Of a stretch of 64,000 nt of DNA, positions 11,271 to 23,400 are shown one piece after another (the stretch's first letter is position 1; every line of letters begins with the position of its first letter). The notes beneath the pieces are model-generated. The model ran no database searches and was not told the origin of the DNA. It saw only the letters and a program-made list of their open reading frames with translations. Position numbers and translations under genes: made by a program. The DNA comes from Asterias rubens (taxonomy: Eukaryota > Echinodermata > Asteroidea > Forcipulatida > Asteriidae): positions 4,576,554 to 4,640,553 of the forward strand of contig NC_047070.1 in the NCBI RefSeq assembly GCF_902459465.1. The letters are read 5' to 3'.

Positions 11271-11885
11271 ATACAAAACCAAGCATTTTTGTTGATAATT
11301 TGAAAGAAAGGTGGGTTGCTTATTGATGCTGGAGATGTAAAACATTACATTGTTTTTAAAAAGTTGAAAACATTTACTTCACAATCACATGTTTGCATCC
11401 ATTATCTGATTATGGGGGGACATGATTGATATGATTTAAAAAATTATAAAAACAAATAATTAATAAATAATCAACATTAAATTTGACAAAATGACAAGTT
11501 ACAAATCACTGCATGTTTTAATTAAATAAATTGAACCTTAAATTTCATAAGAGTTTACCAGACGAAATAATAAACTCTAACCAACAAACAAATCAGGTTG
11601 TAAACGCCCAAAACAGTTGCATGCGTTTGTACACATTGAATTGCATTAGAAATAGACACTATACACTCGCACTGTAGTGTAAATAAAGTCTGCAAGTAAG
11701 TACAGCACATTCGATGATTCGTGTCTCATTGACATTACACGCAAAATATAACGGTCAGTCGGGTGCTTTTTGTAATTAACTTATGCAGGAAGCTTGGAAC
11801 GGCGTCATTCAACACGAACAATTACACAATAGACACACAGATACACTTTCTTTTGAATGAACATGATTAAATGAGATATCCTCAC
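11271..11885. other. Intron sequence next to the 5' exon
   Basis: AT-rich sequence containing the 5' part of the first intron of the minus-strand gene. Nothing else is recognised. Confidence 0.3.
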
Positions 11886-12020
11886 CTTATTTTCGTAGGA
11901 AATCTGAAAAAGAAGTCGAAGGGTGTACGCTGGGCCACCAAAATATCGGGCAGACGTTTTCAAATCCATGACCGTTTTTGCGGCCGATTCTCCTATCCTT
12001 CTAACTGCGCACGCGTGCAA
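11886..12020 (-). CDS. Probable first coding exon of the uncharacterised minus-strand gene
   Basis: Minus-strand frame of 45 codons from an ATG at 12020 to a strong donor (AATAAG then GTGAGG at 11885), phase 0. The peptide starts MHACAVRRIGESAAKTVMDL and ends RLLFQISYENK; an alternative start is the internal MDLK. It continues in frame into the exon at 6530-6597. The region just upstream (12021-12100) is locally GC-richer, as expected near a promoter. I do not recognise the family. Confidence 0.5.
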
Positions 12021-14492
12021 TCTTATGTAAATTATTGGGTACCGGCGGCTTTGCTCATATAAACCGTTCTGTGATTGGTCAAATTAACTTTAGCTTGACT
12101 GATGGACTGAACATAAACATGTATGTTAAAAATTAAGAATTCTCTGATTTTTAATATACAATAAATTTCTTCTTGATGAAAATGTCAGCCTTTTATATGA
12201 ACTACTCTTTTTTATTTATTTTGGTATGCTTCGATGCTTGCAAAGTAAATAACCCAATGGGTGCATACATTGACTTTTGGGATCTGAAAAAACTTCGTCA
12301 CGATTTGCATTCGGAAATTCGGGGGGAAGTTTTGTTTTCTTCAAACAATTTCGACATGCATGGATTGCGCCTTGCAGGTTCTGAAGAGATCAGACGCGTG
12401 AGGAGACGGTGAAAGTCAAAAGTAATGCAAATTTGCTTTTTATTTTGTGGAAGTTCATCTTCTGACTTTGTTTTTGTTTCTATAGTCAAAAGGGGAATTG
12501 CTGCTCTCGGCCAAGTGTCACATGCTCTTGCCGCATTCTAGTATATTACGAACACTCAATGACCGCGTATGCCGGTCGTTCAGGACAATTCGACGCTATT
12601 TTAAAATTTAACTCGGCGAGAAATGTGATTGAGTCCACAATGTGACATGTCGCTCAATCTTAAGATGGCGCTGCGCTTTCTACGGAATGTTTTAGGCCAA
12701 AAACTGCTGACCAAAAATGCGCGCGCAATTTCAAGATTCTCGCAACTCAAAACAACACTGGAATGAAAACTTGAAGAATGGAGAGAGATAAGGGGCGTCT
12801 AGATGAGAAAATACCAAAGTTTTGTGTTGCTGTTTTGTTTTTGGTTTTGTTTTTCTTTCAAAAAAGGCATAGTAGGCCTACTCATCATGAACCTTCTTTC
12901 AAACTTATGGTTTCATGGTTTCTAAGGTTTTAATTTAATCCTCCACTATGATGGCTAATTGCTCTTTTGCTGCACTACGGTAGGGCCATCCCCCATGCGC
13001 AATTTTTGTTGCTCCAGGAATAAGTGCGAAATAATTGTCCTAGTGCTTTTTTCCTCTTTTTTTTCTTCTGAATCGATTCAAAAAGGGAACCCTTAACAAA
13101 AATATATTTTTGAGAGGATGGCAATTCAAAACATCAGTAAAATAGCTGTCATCAGTCAATTAATTTTGTGCGGGAGAAAAGGGGTGTCAATTAAATGTTT
13201 TGAGATTTTAGTTCCTTGAAGGTGCTCTATATAAGGCTGGTAAGTTGATCCAACAATAAGACTGATTTTGCAGACTTCAAAGTTAGCTAGCCACAAAGTG
13301 GCCCATTCTACTGGTGGGAATGGGAGCTAGAGAAGTTTTATATATTTTTCAACATCCAAACAACGCAAGCGCCAGTATTATTATAAAACAGTAAAATATA
13401 ACAATGACTAGTCTTGTTTACATATGATCTAATGGGACGAGTGTGCTGTCTGCAGTATCCGTTGGCTTTTTTTCTGAACTAGAATTGCCAGCCTAAAAAT
13501 GGTTCTGATTATTTTTTTAATGATTCCCTTTTTTGCACCGTTGGAAGAAAAAAATCCCCCGATTGAAAAGAACCATCTCGTATATAGTGAAGGAAACCAA
13601 ACTAATCCGGAGCAATATCTGCGCATCCGCAATACGTACGCACACGATATAGCAATTAATTTGAGTGACCAGCCTCTTCTTTCAAAATTTCCAAGCAGGG
13701 TAAAATAACTTCAGGCAATCGAGTCATATTTTGCAGTAGTTTTTTTTTCCATTTTTTTTTCATCGGTAATTAGCACAACTCTACAGCTTTTTTATTTTAT
13801 AATATGGTCGATTCGAAACAGAAAGAAGTGGATCCAAAATGGTCCAATGAGCTTCGGAATACACAGCCAGCCCATCTCTTCCAGATCCATCGCCCAATCA
13901 TGTCCACGGGTCCCTCCCCATCAGCGCTCCCTATGTATGTAGTCCGCACCGTGCGGCTGCCTGATGGAGCGCCGGGCCGGCCCCCGGGGCCGATTAGCAG
14001 GCAACCATGGTCCTGCTGCCATTTTGCTTCCCAACAAAGCTATTAATTTGAAGTAGCCTCCGGGAATTATGGTTGATTAAAAACAAAAAATAAAATGTGA
14101 AAAGGACAGTGAAGTGACAAGCTCATGGAGCAAACACTGGCTTTCTGTGACCCGATGAAACTACATGTTTCGGATTGTTTTTGGTGTTGGAGAGTTGGCG
14201 ATTTTGTGAAAATTGCTAGAAAGAGCAGTTTGCTCGGGAGCAATAAAAAGATTGCGCATTTTTTTGCGCGATCTCTTTACTGCACGACCTCTTCACTGCG
14301 CGATCTATACTGGGCTCATAAGTGCGGTGTTTTAAAATCGGCCTGTGTTTTATCTACGCGCGCTACACAAAATAATGGGAGTTTTTTTTAGTTGAGTAAT
14401 GTGGTGATGGTGATGCTCAACAAAAGTTCTGAAAATTAAGACTTATTTGTGAAAAAAAAAATTGTCAGTTGAGCGTAGAATATCTTGGGAAG
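12021..14492. other. Intergenic region between two divergent genes
   Basis: This lies between the 5' exon of the minus-strand gene and the NSMCE4A start, so it holds both promoters. It contains a small plus ORF at 12173-12412 with no support, a GC-rich stretch with nested palindromes around 13940-14000 (GAGCGCCGGGCCGGCCCCCG), and a GCGCGATC-rich patch at 14250-14310. I could not place transcription start sites. Confidence 0.4.
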
Positions 14493-17400
14493 ATGGCGAG
14501 CTCATCATCCAGCAATCCAGTGGCGGCCGATCCAAGGCAGGTTGCAGAGGAACACGAGAAAAGACGACAGTTGCGTCAAGATTATCGCAGTTTGATTGCA
14601 GAAACACAAAGTGAGTCCCGCGACCACCAATCAACATGATCAAATTGTGTGAATGTTTTGCCACTCACATTGGGTTGAACTGTGTGGGTTATGTTGGTGG
14701 TGCTTTTCTTTTAATTGTGATTATCTTTACAGGGAGGGGCAGCTGACCACCGTCATCACCAACACGCAACAGCATCCTTCTCCTTGCCTTGGACCCCCCC
14801 ATGGCATCATGCCATGCCACGCCCCCAAAACATCCTTGTTATTTTTTTTTTACTTAATGTTTTTTCATAGAATCATTAAAGTCATTTTTCAAAATAAAGC
14901 TTTTGTCACTAACATGTGTTTTGATGAGTGGAATGTGAATAAACAGTTAACTCAGGTTTTAAAAAATCAGTTCTTATGTTATTTACAAATTTAAGAGTAG
15001 ACCCCGACCTGAGAGGGCGCTGTTCGTGACGTCAATCGAGGCAGACTTTGCCTGTAAGGCGTAGAGTAAACACATTATTGCAAAGTACATGTACGGACCA
15101 AGTCGTGAGTTTGAACGTTTCAAAAAAAAAAAAAAAAAATGTTTCCCGGCAATGCCGACCAGGTGTATTGCTGCTGAATGCAGAAAAACACTTTTTGAAA
15201 TGTACCAACTCACGACTTGGACGTACATGTACTTTGCACGTATGTTTACCATACGCATTGCAGGCAAAGTCTGCCTCGATTGACGTCACAAAAGGGGTAG
15301 GCGGAGTCAGCCCCCAAACAACTTTATATATTTTTTAAACATATAAATCGTGACAATCAATTACTATAAAAATTGTTTTATTGTTCGTAAGCATATACTC
15401 TTAAATGTTTGAAAGAAAAAAAAATTATATTTCCAGGTGACTCTAATCTTTGACAATGAATTTATGAGTTGTATTTAAATTATTATTGAATATTCCTTTT
15501 AAAAGTAAAATGACATCTTCGTCTGATGACTTTGTCATCATCAACCCCCCTCCCCTCACCCCCATTCGCCCAACCATGCATGGACTCACCTAATTTAACT
15601 ATCAACATGTCATCAGCAAATGGTCCCCTAATCTTAATAATAATTAATGATAATAGTATAATACTGTTTTTTTTTAGAATTAGCAGACATTTAATTAAAA
15701 TGACGACAATCATTTACAGTCATTTAAAAACAAAAATTCTTCATATTCCCGGATGATGATGGGATGGTTCCTTTTGGGTGTTTTAAATCAATCGCACAAC
15801 ATCGGTAAACAGTATTGTCCAAAGGCCCACACTTCGTGTATCACAACTTATAACAAACCTGTGAAAATTTAGGCTCAATCGGTCATCGGAGTCGGGAGAA
15901 AATAACGGGAAAACCCACCCTTGTTTCCACACGTTTCGCCGTATCATGACAAGTGTTTAAAATAAGTCCGTTATTCTCGATATCGAGGATTGATAATTGA
16001 TTTTATGTTTTCTCAAAAAGTAAAGCATTTCATGGAAGAATATTTCAAGGGAAGTCTTTCACCATTACCTACTGTAAACCCTGTAGTGTAAGTTATTTGT
16101 AAATCTGTTAACTTTTAAAGGAACACGTTGCTTGGATCAGTCAAGTTGGTCTTTGGAAAGCATTTGTAACCGTTTTTTTATAAAATGCATATGGGTAGAG
16201 GTAGAAAGATGTTGTAAAAGTAGAATACAATGATCCACACAAACATGCCTCAAAAATTGCACGGTTTTTCTTTTACTCCCATAAATCGCCGACCGTGTTA
16301 GTTCGCACAATGCAATTTCGAGGCAAACTTGTGTGGGTCATTGTATGCTACTTATAAAACATCTTTCCAACCATGCATTTTATAAAAAACGGTTACAAAC
16401 GCTTTTTATAGACCAACTCGTCCGATCCAAGGCAACGTGTTCCTTTAATTTTTGTTCTGTTCAGAAAGTGTCCAATGGCAACTGCTAAAACTAGTATGGA
16501 ACCCTTTCTTTTGCTCCCTTTTTTGTTAACCAAGGCATCCCATAATTATTGTTGTTGGTACTTTACAATACTCATGATTGAATGTTTTTTACTCTCAATC
16601 TTTTTCTCTCCAGAGAACCGAGAAGAGCTAATCAGTCCAGACTCAAATGGATTAAGTGAGACTCTACGAAGAGCAGACAACCTGTTCACTCAAGGTAACC
16701 GCATCACTGAAGCCAAATTCCGTTTTGCAAAAGATGTTGCCGCTTCACACAAAATATGTCGAGAACAAGTCATAAACGTGATGTGTCGCGGTCGAGCAAT
16801 TTAGCCAACTGGACTCAAGCTCTGGTATTTCTGATTGGCAGATTGTGGGTTCGAGTCCCTGCCTTGTGTCCTTTTAAAAGCAAGACATTTAAAAATCAGA
16901 TTGGGTGTAAAACTTTGTGGAATGCACGAAAAAAAGAGCCCAGAGCACTTACCGCTAAGAGAAGGTGTTTGCTTCAGTGTTTGGCAGTGGCAGTGGTTGC
17001 TGAGTGCGCTAGTTACAGCACCATGAATATAGGTGCTACATAGATTGGTCTCATAATTTCAAAGATTTCAAAAAATTTTATCTTCAGTCGACACCTTAAT
17101 GCCTTATCAGTGAATCTTGTTAAATGCACTGGACACTATTGGTAATTGTTCAAGATTAGTCTTCTCACTTGGTGTATCTCAACATGCATAAAATAACAAA
17201 CCTGTGAAATTTGAACTCAATTGATCGTCGAAGTTGCGAGATAATAATGGAAGAAAAAACACCCTTGTCACACGCAGTTGTGTGCTTTCAGATGCTTGAT
17301 TTCAGGACCTCAAAATCTCATTCTGAGGTCTCAAAATCAAATTCACATATTTTAGTTTCTCTCTCGAAAATACTATCAACAGCTTTCCATTGCTTGCTAC

Positions 17401-20400
17401 CAAGTAAGTTTTTATGCTAATAATTATTTTGAGTAACAGTGTCCAGTGCCTTTAAACAATGATGTTTTTACCATCCAGTATAGTACCTTTAAAGGTAGTG
17501 GACACTATTGGTAATTGTCAAAGACTAGTCTTCACAGTTGGTGTATCTCAACATATGCATAAAATAACAAACCTGTGAAAATTTGAGCTCAATCGGTCAT
17601 CGATTTTGCGAGATAATAATGAAAGAAAAAATCCTTGTGTCACGAAGTTGTGTGCTTTCTGATGCTTGATTTCGAGACCTCAAATTCTAAACTTGAGGTC
17701 TCGAAATCAAATTCATGGAAAATTACTTCTTTCTCGAAAACTATGGCACTTCAGAGGGAGCCGTTTCTCACAATGTTTTATACCATCAACCTCTCCCCAT
17801 TACTCGTCACCAAGAAAGGTTTTATGCCAATAATTATTTTGAGTAATTACCAATAGTGTCCACTGGAATGTCCCTCCACCTAAAAATGTTTTGGTAGAAT
17901 GGTGATTTATTTTATTTTTTGAAAAGTATTTTTTAAACTTTTCTTTTCAGTTGCAAAGATCAAATGTTCGAGGGAGGCAGCTTTAGACTCTGGTCTTATG
18001 CTACTTGTGTCCTCACTGGGTAAAGAACGAGCACAGAAACTTCACACAGATTTCAACACATTCGAGCCAACGGAGTTTGCTGAAAAATTGGTGAGCTTGG
18101 CCCCATTCACCTTTTTGAGATATGGTGAACACAACCTCGTTCCCCGTGGCTTATGATCTCACTGCACCATTTTGTTTCTTTCCTTTGCTTGACTGTTACC
18201 CCTGGCGACACTAAAATATCTATGTTGGGTATTTTAGTTCGTCCTATTGTTGATCCATTCTCTGTTAGAGACTACGCAGATTCCTGTCGGAAAGAAGCAT
18301 CAAGTCATAGAGCAGTTGGCCCCCTCTCACTCTTGTTTCCTCTTTTTCAAACTGTATGCAGTTTAGGTTGGCCTTATAAAAACAAGATTCTAAGCATGCT
18401 GTTGGTACTTCATGTTCATTGATATGCATTCTGGTATTTGATTTTATATTTGCTGGTTGTTAATAATTTGTTTTATTGTTAAAGATTTCACAATTCAGAC
18501 TTCAGCTGCGATGGATTGTTTCCTAACAAACTGACTCAAATAAAAAACTTAATGTGTACTATAACTACTAAGCACCTGATAAGCACCTAAATGTTTTCAA
18601 CAAGTGTGATCGCACAGCAGTCACTTTTGGTTTTAGCTAATCAGCTTTAATATTCAGTGTTTCCCTTTCAGGGGTTAGTGGTGAGAGGTATCGATTTGGC
18701 ACGCTGCCCATGGTAGCGAGGCTGTGGTGAACACTATCTCTGGTGCGATTTGGCGATCGTACTCAATAACTGTTTCGGTTGAATTTGCCATTGATTAATC
18801 ACTGGCAATTGACAGAAACAGTTATTGGTAACGACTGCCAAAATGCTACCCTGAGTGCACTGTTTGGTTTGTGGCTATACAAGTATATGCAATCCAATGT
18901 ATAAATGTGACCACCCTATCTCAAAAAGGATGATAGTGGAAAAAAAAGGGCTCCTTGTTTTCAAATTTTTCTGTAAATTTGTTTAATTTTTGTTGATGAG
19001 CAATCCATTGTTTCCCTCTTCAGATCACGTTTATGAGTGACAGGAGGATACGTAATGATCAGGGAGACAGGAATGCACCATTTCCAAAGGAGGGGTGGAG
19101 CAAATTAGGACAGACGGCCAAGTCATGTTTCAGACGGGCTCCAGCATTCCACTTTATGTAAGTGGATCACACCCAACTTAATTCTTATTGTATTAAATTT
19201 TCCAACATGTTTTTACCCGTCTTGATGTTCATGAATTTTTGAAGAAGTCCTTCATAGGTATTCTCTGAGTCTTGAGAAGTTGATTGTTCTCAAGATAACA
19301 ACTAGTTCTTATAATGCGCATTTAGCAAGTAGCGTATCAATGCTCAATTATAAAGCAATATTTTGCCTCAGCAACTCTATGAAATTGGACCCTGATCATT
19401 GGGCCAATAACATTCCAGTAACCTTTCTCGGCTTCCTGTGAGTATATGGCTCCCGGGCTTCCTCGGCGCTCTTTTAGGCTTTTTCTAAACACAGTATCAA
19501 CCTCTACCCTCGCAGCTACCCATTACTCTGCAGCACACTCCTAAACAGAAAAAAAATTGCACTCGTGCACACTTCATAATTCAGTTTAAATCTACCTTTT
19601 TCCAAAAATAATAACTTTTCTTCAATGCAATTGTACTTTTCACTCCATTCTGACAGACACGGTGCACTGTAATTGGCCATTGTGGTTATTTAGTTATTAT
19701 TTGATGATTGGTTTTCTTTTTGCCTTGTTCTCAGTTTGGGATCTTTCGAAAGGGGGGAATGTCCAGCAAAGAAGAAAAAGCAGACTGCAAATCGGCAGAA
19801 GGAAAAGGACAGTGGCCCAGCAGTGGTACCCAAACAGGTATTCAACCCTCCTACTGTCTGACCTCTCAATATTATCTGCATTTGAATGATAGATGCACTA
19901 TGTACATGTACAGGTATAACATATGCATACACAGTTAACCCTACTACTGTCTGACCTCTCAATACTATCTGCATTTGAATGATAGATGCACTATGTACAT
20001 GTACAGGTATAACATATGCATACACAGTTAATTCTCCTATTGTCTGACCATTCAATATGCATTTGAATGATAGACGCACTCTGCCAACATGCAGTATGGC
20101 AACATGTGGTGAATGCATGCAAAGTACACAGTCAACCCTCCTACTGTTTGACCATTCAGTATCATACTGCATTTGAATGATAGATACACTACACCAGCCC
20201 TCAGCTGTGGTGAATGCATCTACACAGTACACAGTCAACCCTCCAACTGTCTGATCATTCAATATCGTCCATGGTGATTTTGAATGGTAGATGCACTATA
20301 ACAGCCTGCAACAATGTTATATAGAAAGGTTTTGCGGTAACACCATAGTAATGACTATCTCTAATGAGTTGGGCTGGTTCTGAAAATAACCGTTGGTTTC

Positions 20401-23400
20401 AATTTGACATTTCGATCAATATGCTCTGATCGTCTTCTGCAACAATGTTGTCCTGTAGTGAATGCATACACAGTGCAAAAGTGAACCTACAATCCCAGCC
20501 AAAATGCTTTGGGCCACCCATTCCCAATGTGACAAGAAACATTCCCTGTCCCCTTCCCCCATGACAATAAACGTTCTCTCTCCTATCGCCTTGATGGGGA
20601 GCGCAGACCGCACAAAGAGAACAATGAGAACAAATATTGAAAGGGGCCGTGGTGCGGGGCCCAACGGGATACGGCTGGGATTGTAGTTAGTTCTGTACAC
20701 AGTTGTACCACCATAACACAACCCATGCAATTGAATGGTCTCCTTACTTATAAGAAGAATAATAATAATCAAAGTCTAATATAGAAAAAAAATCTGCACT
20801 ACAGTCAGCTGAGCTCCCAAGTGCATGCCCAGCTCGTGATATCTAGTACGATAGTTAATAGTTACTATTAAAAAAAATGCTCTGTGGTCAAATTCCCATG
20901 TCCAATATTTTGGTTGGTATCTCACAAAGCTCCTATTGTTTTGAACCCGTTTCTTAGCTGGTATCCATGGAAAAGAGTCACCAAGAGGTCACTACGGAGG
21001 AAGTGGAGAGAATGCTTGGAATTCTACACCAGGTCACGAGTTTTAACCAAGATGACCCGTCCAATGGTAATGATACAGTTTACATGTCTCTCCAACTTCA
21101 TTCATTCATTCATACCTTGACAGGCGTAATATTCTTCCTACTTGAGTCGATTTCCGATTTTTTAGCTCTTGGAAAATCTTTAAAAATTGTGACCTAAAGG
21201 CACTGGACACCTTTGGTAGTTGTCAAAGACACGTCTTCTCACTCGGTGTATCTCATGCGACTTTTGGCTGAATTCAGACTGGTGATGTCGGCCTGGTGAA
21301 GAAAATCAGGCAATATTTTTGTCCACAAATGAAGAAATCCTGCTCAATGGTCTACCGCTCTAGTGCTTTGGATACTGTTTCAAAAAGCTCCTTGGAATCT
21401 ATCACCCCAAATGGTAGAAATTGTATCATTTCAACATACCTTTGAATTTGTATCCAAGTTTCAGACTGTTTCATTAGTAATGACTCTCACCCCTGTTTTA
21501 CGCTACCAATTAGTTTGAGCAATTACTAATAGTATCCAGTAAAAGCCTTTAAAGCCTACACAATTTGTACATGTAGCCCTTGTACTCAATTAAATATTCC
21601 TACTTTTTTCCAAGGGCTAAATTGACTCTGTCTTAATTTCTTTTTGTGAAAACACTCTCGACTGCAGTGGATCCTGTTTCGCTGTTTGAGTTTGTCATCA
21701 ACCCACATTCCTTCAGTCAGACCGTGGAGAATATATTCCATCTCTCCTTTTTAGTCAAGGTAAGAGTTATGTAAATGCAAAAGTTGTTAATGGCCTGACA
21801 TTTTGACCCAAGCAAAGTCTTTCTCCAAGGCCAAATGACAACACAACAATCATGAACAGGTTTATAAATGTTCACAAATTTACCACTTATTTTATGTCTG
21901 ATTTCCTATTGTTTTCTTGCTCTCAGAAAAATCAGAATAATTGTATTTGAACGTTTCTGAATTACCAGCCCAGTTCCATCACAGCACCATGTAAAGGTTT
22001 TCAAGGTGCTGTGGTGCAATATGCAGCCAATCAAACCAGGAACACGGGGCTAACCCCTTCTCTTATACGATAATTGCACTGGGTTATTTAACTTGCGTTA
22101 CACAACACACAGGACCAATGGCTTTACGTCTTCCCCGAAAGAACGCAGACAAAAATGCTTAGCTTAAGGACACAAGTGTCATGACTGGCACTCAAACCTA
22201 CACTCTACTGATCAGAAACACCAGAGTTTGAATCTTGTTCCCTTATTATCCGCTTGGCCACGACACCCCATTTTTCTGAAACTTACTTATATCATCAGAT
22301 GATTTTATTTGCTAACAGGACGGCCATGCCGAATTGAAGTTAGACCCCGACTGGCTCCCGATTATCATTCCCAAAATGCCTTACATGGAAGGACAAACAA
22401 AGGAGCGAGTCGACCGAAAACAGATCATGATGACTCTGCACATGACACAGTGGAAGGTTAGTGACAAGTCAACATCGTTCCCAGAGTGTCCTGGGCCCAA
22501 TTTCATAAAGTATGTAAGCACAAAACCTGCTAAGCACAGACAAATCTTGCTTAGCAAAAACAGCTAGGTTACCAGCCCACATATTCCATAAAGTTTACAT
22601 TGTTGCAACTGGTGCCCTACTAGTTTTTTGACTCTACACTGTGTTATGTCAAGTGGGAATTATCTACACTTAAACAACTTTCAAACAAAAAAATCTCTTT
22701 TGAAGAACTTTGTTGGCTTCCAAGTAGTTGTATGTAGCTTCTTTAAAGTCCAGTTCACACCATTACGGGCCTCGAGTTACATGGCTGCCATGGCCTAAGT
22801 TTCCTACATGTCTTGGCCTTGGTGCCCCTTCAAAAATTTACCAGAGACTTTAACAATTTCCAATGAAAGTGCCCTTATGGCCTGACCCTCTCCAGGATAA
22901 AATTCCAAGCCTGATATTTTTTTGTTTTCAATCATGTTTTCTTGTTAAATTTTTCTAGGAAATCATTGAAGTGTTTGAGATTCGGGAACCTTTGATTCCG
23001 ACGAGAGCTGAACCAAGTGAAGGGGTCAATGGTATACAGAGGGGCGTCGAAGAAATGGAGATCCCAAACGGACAACCACAACGGAAGAAAAAGGTACAGA
23101 GAGTACTGAATGTTTATTTTAACCCTCCTACTGTGTGACCATTTAATCTCACCCACTGTGGTTTTGATAGATAAACTAAGCCAGTCTGCAATAGTATAAC
23201 ATGTGGTGAATGCAATATATGTAGCACACAAGTCAACCCTCCTACTCTTTGACCATTAAATATCACCCACTCTGGTTTTGATTGATGGATAAACTAAGGC
23301 AGCCTGCAATACAATATCATGTAGTGCATTCATCTACACACTACACAGTTAACCCTCCTACTGTCTGACCATTCAATATGATCCACCGGGTCTTAGTAGA

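Noticed and set aside
12173..12412. 79-codon plus ORF with a hydrophobic start, possible small secreted protein
   Set aside because: No splice context, no recognised family, and the tail is not protein-like; left as a chance ORF.
15032..15338. Four overlapping ORFs on both strands
   Set aside because: They mirror each other in the foldback element and contain homopolymer runs.
16790..16865. Functional tRNA gene
   Set aside because: A B-box is present but the cloverleaf is disrupted and a SINE tail follows; it is a tRNA-derived element.
19690..20262. 190-codon minus-strand ORF across NSMCE4A intron 5
   Set aside because: It translates the ~105-bp minisatellite and the antisense of exon 5; no independent support.
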